Positions 63,887-64,000 of a stretch of 64,000 nt of DNA are shown one piece after another (the stretch's first letter is position 1; each line of letters opens with the position of its first letter). The position numbers and the translations under genes are program-made. The notes beneath the pieces were generated by a model. That model did not search any database. It saw only the letters and a list, made by a program, of their open reading frames with translations, and was not told the origin of the DNA. The stretch comes from Pedobacter lusitanus (GTDB taxonomy: Bacteria > Bacteroidota > Bacteroidia > Sphingobacteriales > Sphingobacteriaceae), in contig NZ_CP157278.1 of the NCBI RefSeq assembly GCF_040026395.1, positions 2,232,001 through 2,296,000 on the forward strand. The letters run 5' to 3'.

Positions 63887-64000
63887 TTATTTGCTTAGTT
63901 CTGCAAAATACTTGTGGAACAAAGGCAAAGTTTCAATTCCTTTATAGTAATTAAAGATATCGTACTTCTCATTTGGAGAGTGTAAAGCATCGCTGTCCAG
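63887..64000 (-). CDS. M20-family dipeptidase, 3' end only
   Basis: The frame ends at the TAA at 63887-63889 and runs off the window. It reads DSDALHSPNEKYDIFNYYKG and then IETLPLFHKYFAELSK, the typical C-terminus of M20/M25/M40 metallopeptidases of the Bacteroidota dipeptidase type (HSPNE carries a zinc-ligand region His). Only 37 codons are visible; the rest lies to the right. Confidence 0.8.
   Translation of the reverse strand: MDSDALHSPNEKYDIFNYYKGIETLPLFHKYFAELSK

Overview
The window looks like chromosomal DNA of a Bacteroidota bacterium in or near Sphingobacteriaceae, most likely Pedobacter. The evidence is low GC, absence of clear Shine-Dalgarno sequences, -7 boxes of the TAnnTTTG type, and typical genes: DUF3822-rsmD-coaD, a SusC-like carboxypeptidase-regulatory/OMP beta-barrel protein, HYC_CC_PP, and many SPII lipoproteins and secreted proteins with an Ala-X-Ala-Gln cleavage site. 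I saw no rRNA, tRNA, CRISPR array or prophage.

Layout. 1-4.9 kb is an accessory, degenerate stretch: the 3' part of an AAA_13/RloC-like ATPase, an AT-rich gap with a long hairpin, a small lipoprotein, and an IS256-family element whose transposase is frameshifted and which sits beside an orphan gene tail. 4.9-5.9 kb is a secreted protein with an internal duplication. 6.0-11.7 kb is a mannitol (polyol) utilisation operon (fructokinase, outer-membrane protein, FHS-family permease, mannitol dehydrogenase) divergent from a LacI regulator, with two operator palindromes between. 11.9-22.7 kb is mixed: metallophosphatase plus EEP hydrolase, two Cys-rich metal-related exported proteins, secreted acetolactate decarboxylase, an outer-membrane beta-barrel receptor, class-II cyclic-nucleotide phosphodiesterase. 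22.7-28 kb is housekeeping (RecD-like helicase, DUF3822-rsmD-coaD, NUDIX, pyrE), followed by a 150-bp palindrome built from 11-bp units.

28-44.5 kb carries a DNase I-like protein, EamA transporter, clpB, a GT4/GT4/GH130 glycan cluster, an abundant outer-membrane protein, two paralogous lipoprotein deacetylases in opposite orientation, and an ABC-F ATPase with complementary degeneracy in its two halves. 44.5-51.2 kb is a zinc-limitation island: a CobW/ZNG1-type GTPase, an ABC/FtsX-type transporter with a His-rich loop, a DUF3299-like exported protein and a Zur-type Fur regulator, with three exact TGCAA-N5-TTGCA boxes at promoters. One box drives a promoter that runs straight into a terminator hairpin, which suggests a Zur-controlled small RNA. 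51-64 kb holds a DUF255 protein, pirin, SDR and AraC genes, an NAT, several secreted hypotheticals, a frameshifted XRE regulator, a GH25 muramidase and the 3' end of an M20 dipeptidase.

The strongest candidates for something new are the zinc island with its putative sRNA, the 11-bp-unit palindrome at 28.1 kb, and the GT/GT/GH130 cluster. All functional calls come from reading motifs by eye; no database search was run.
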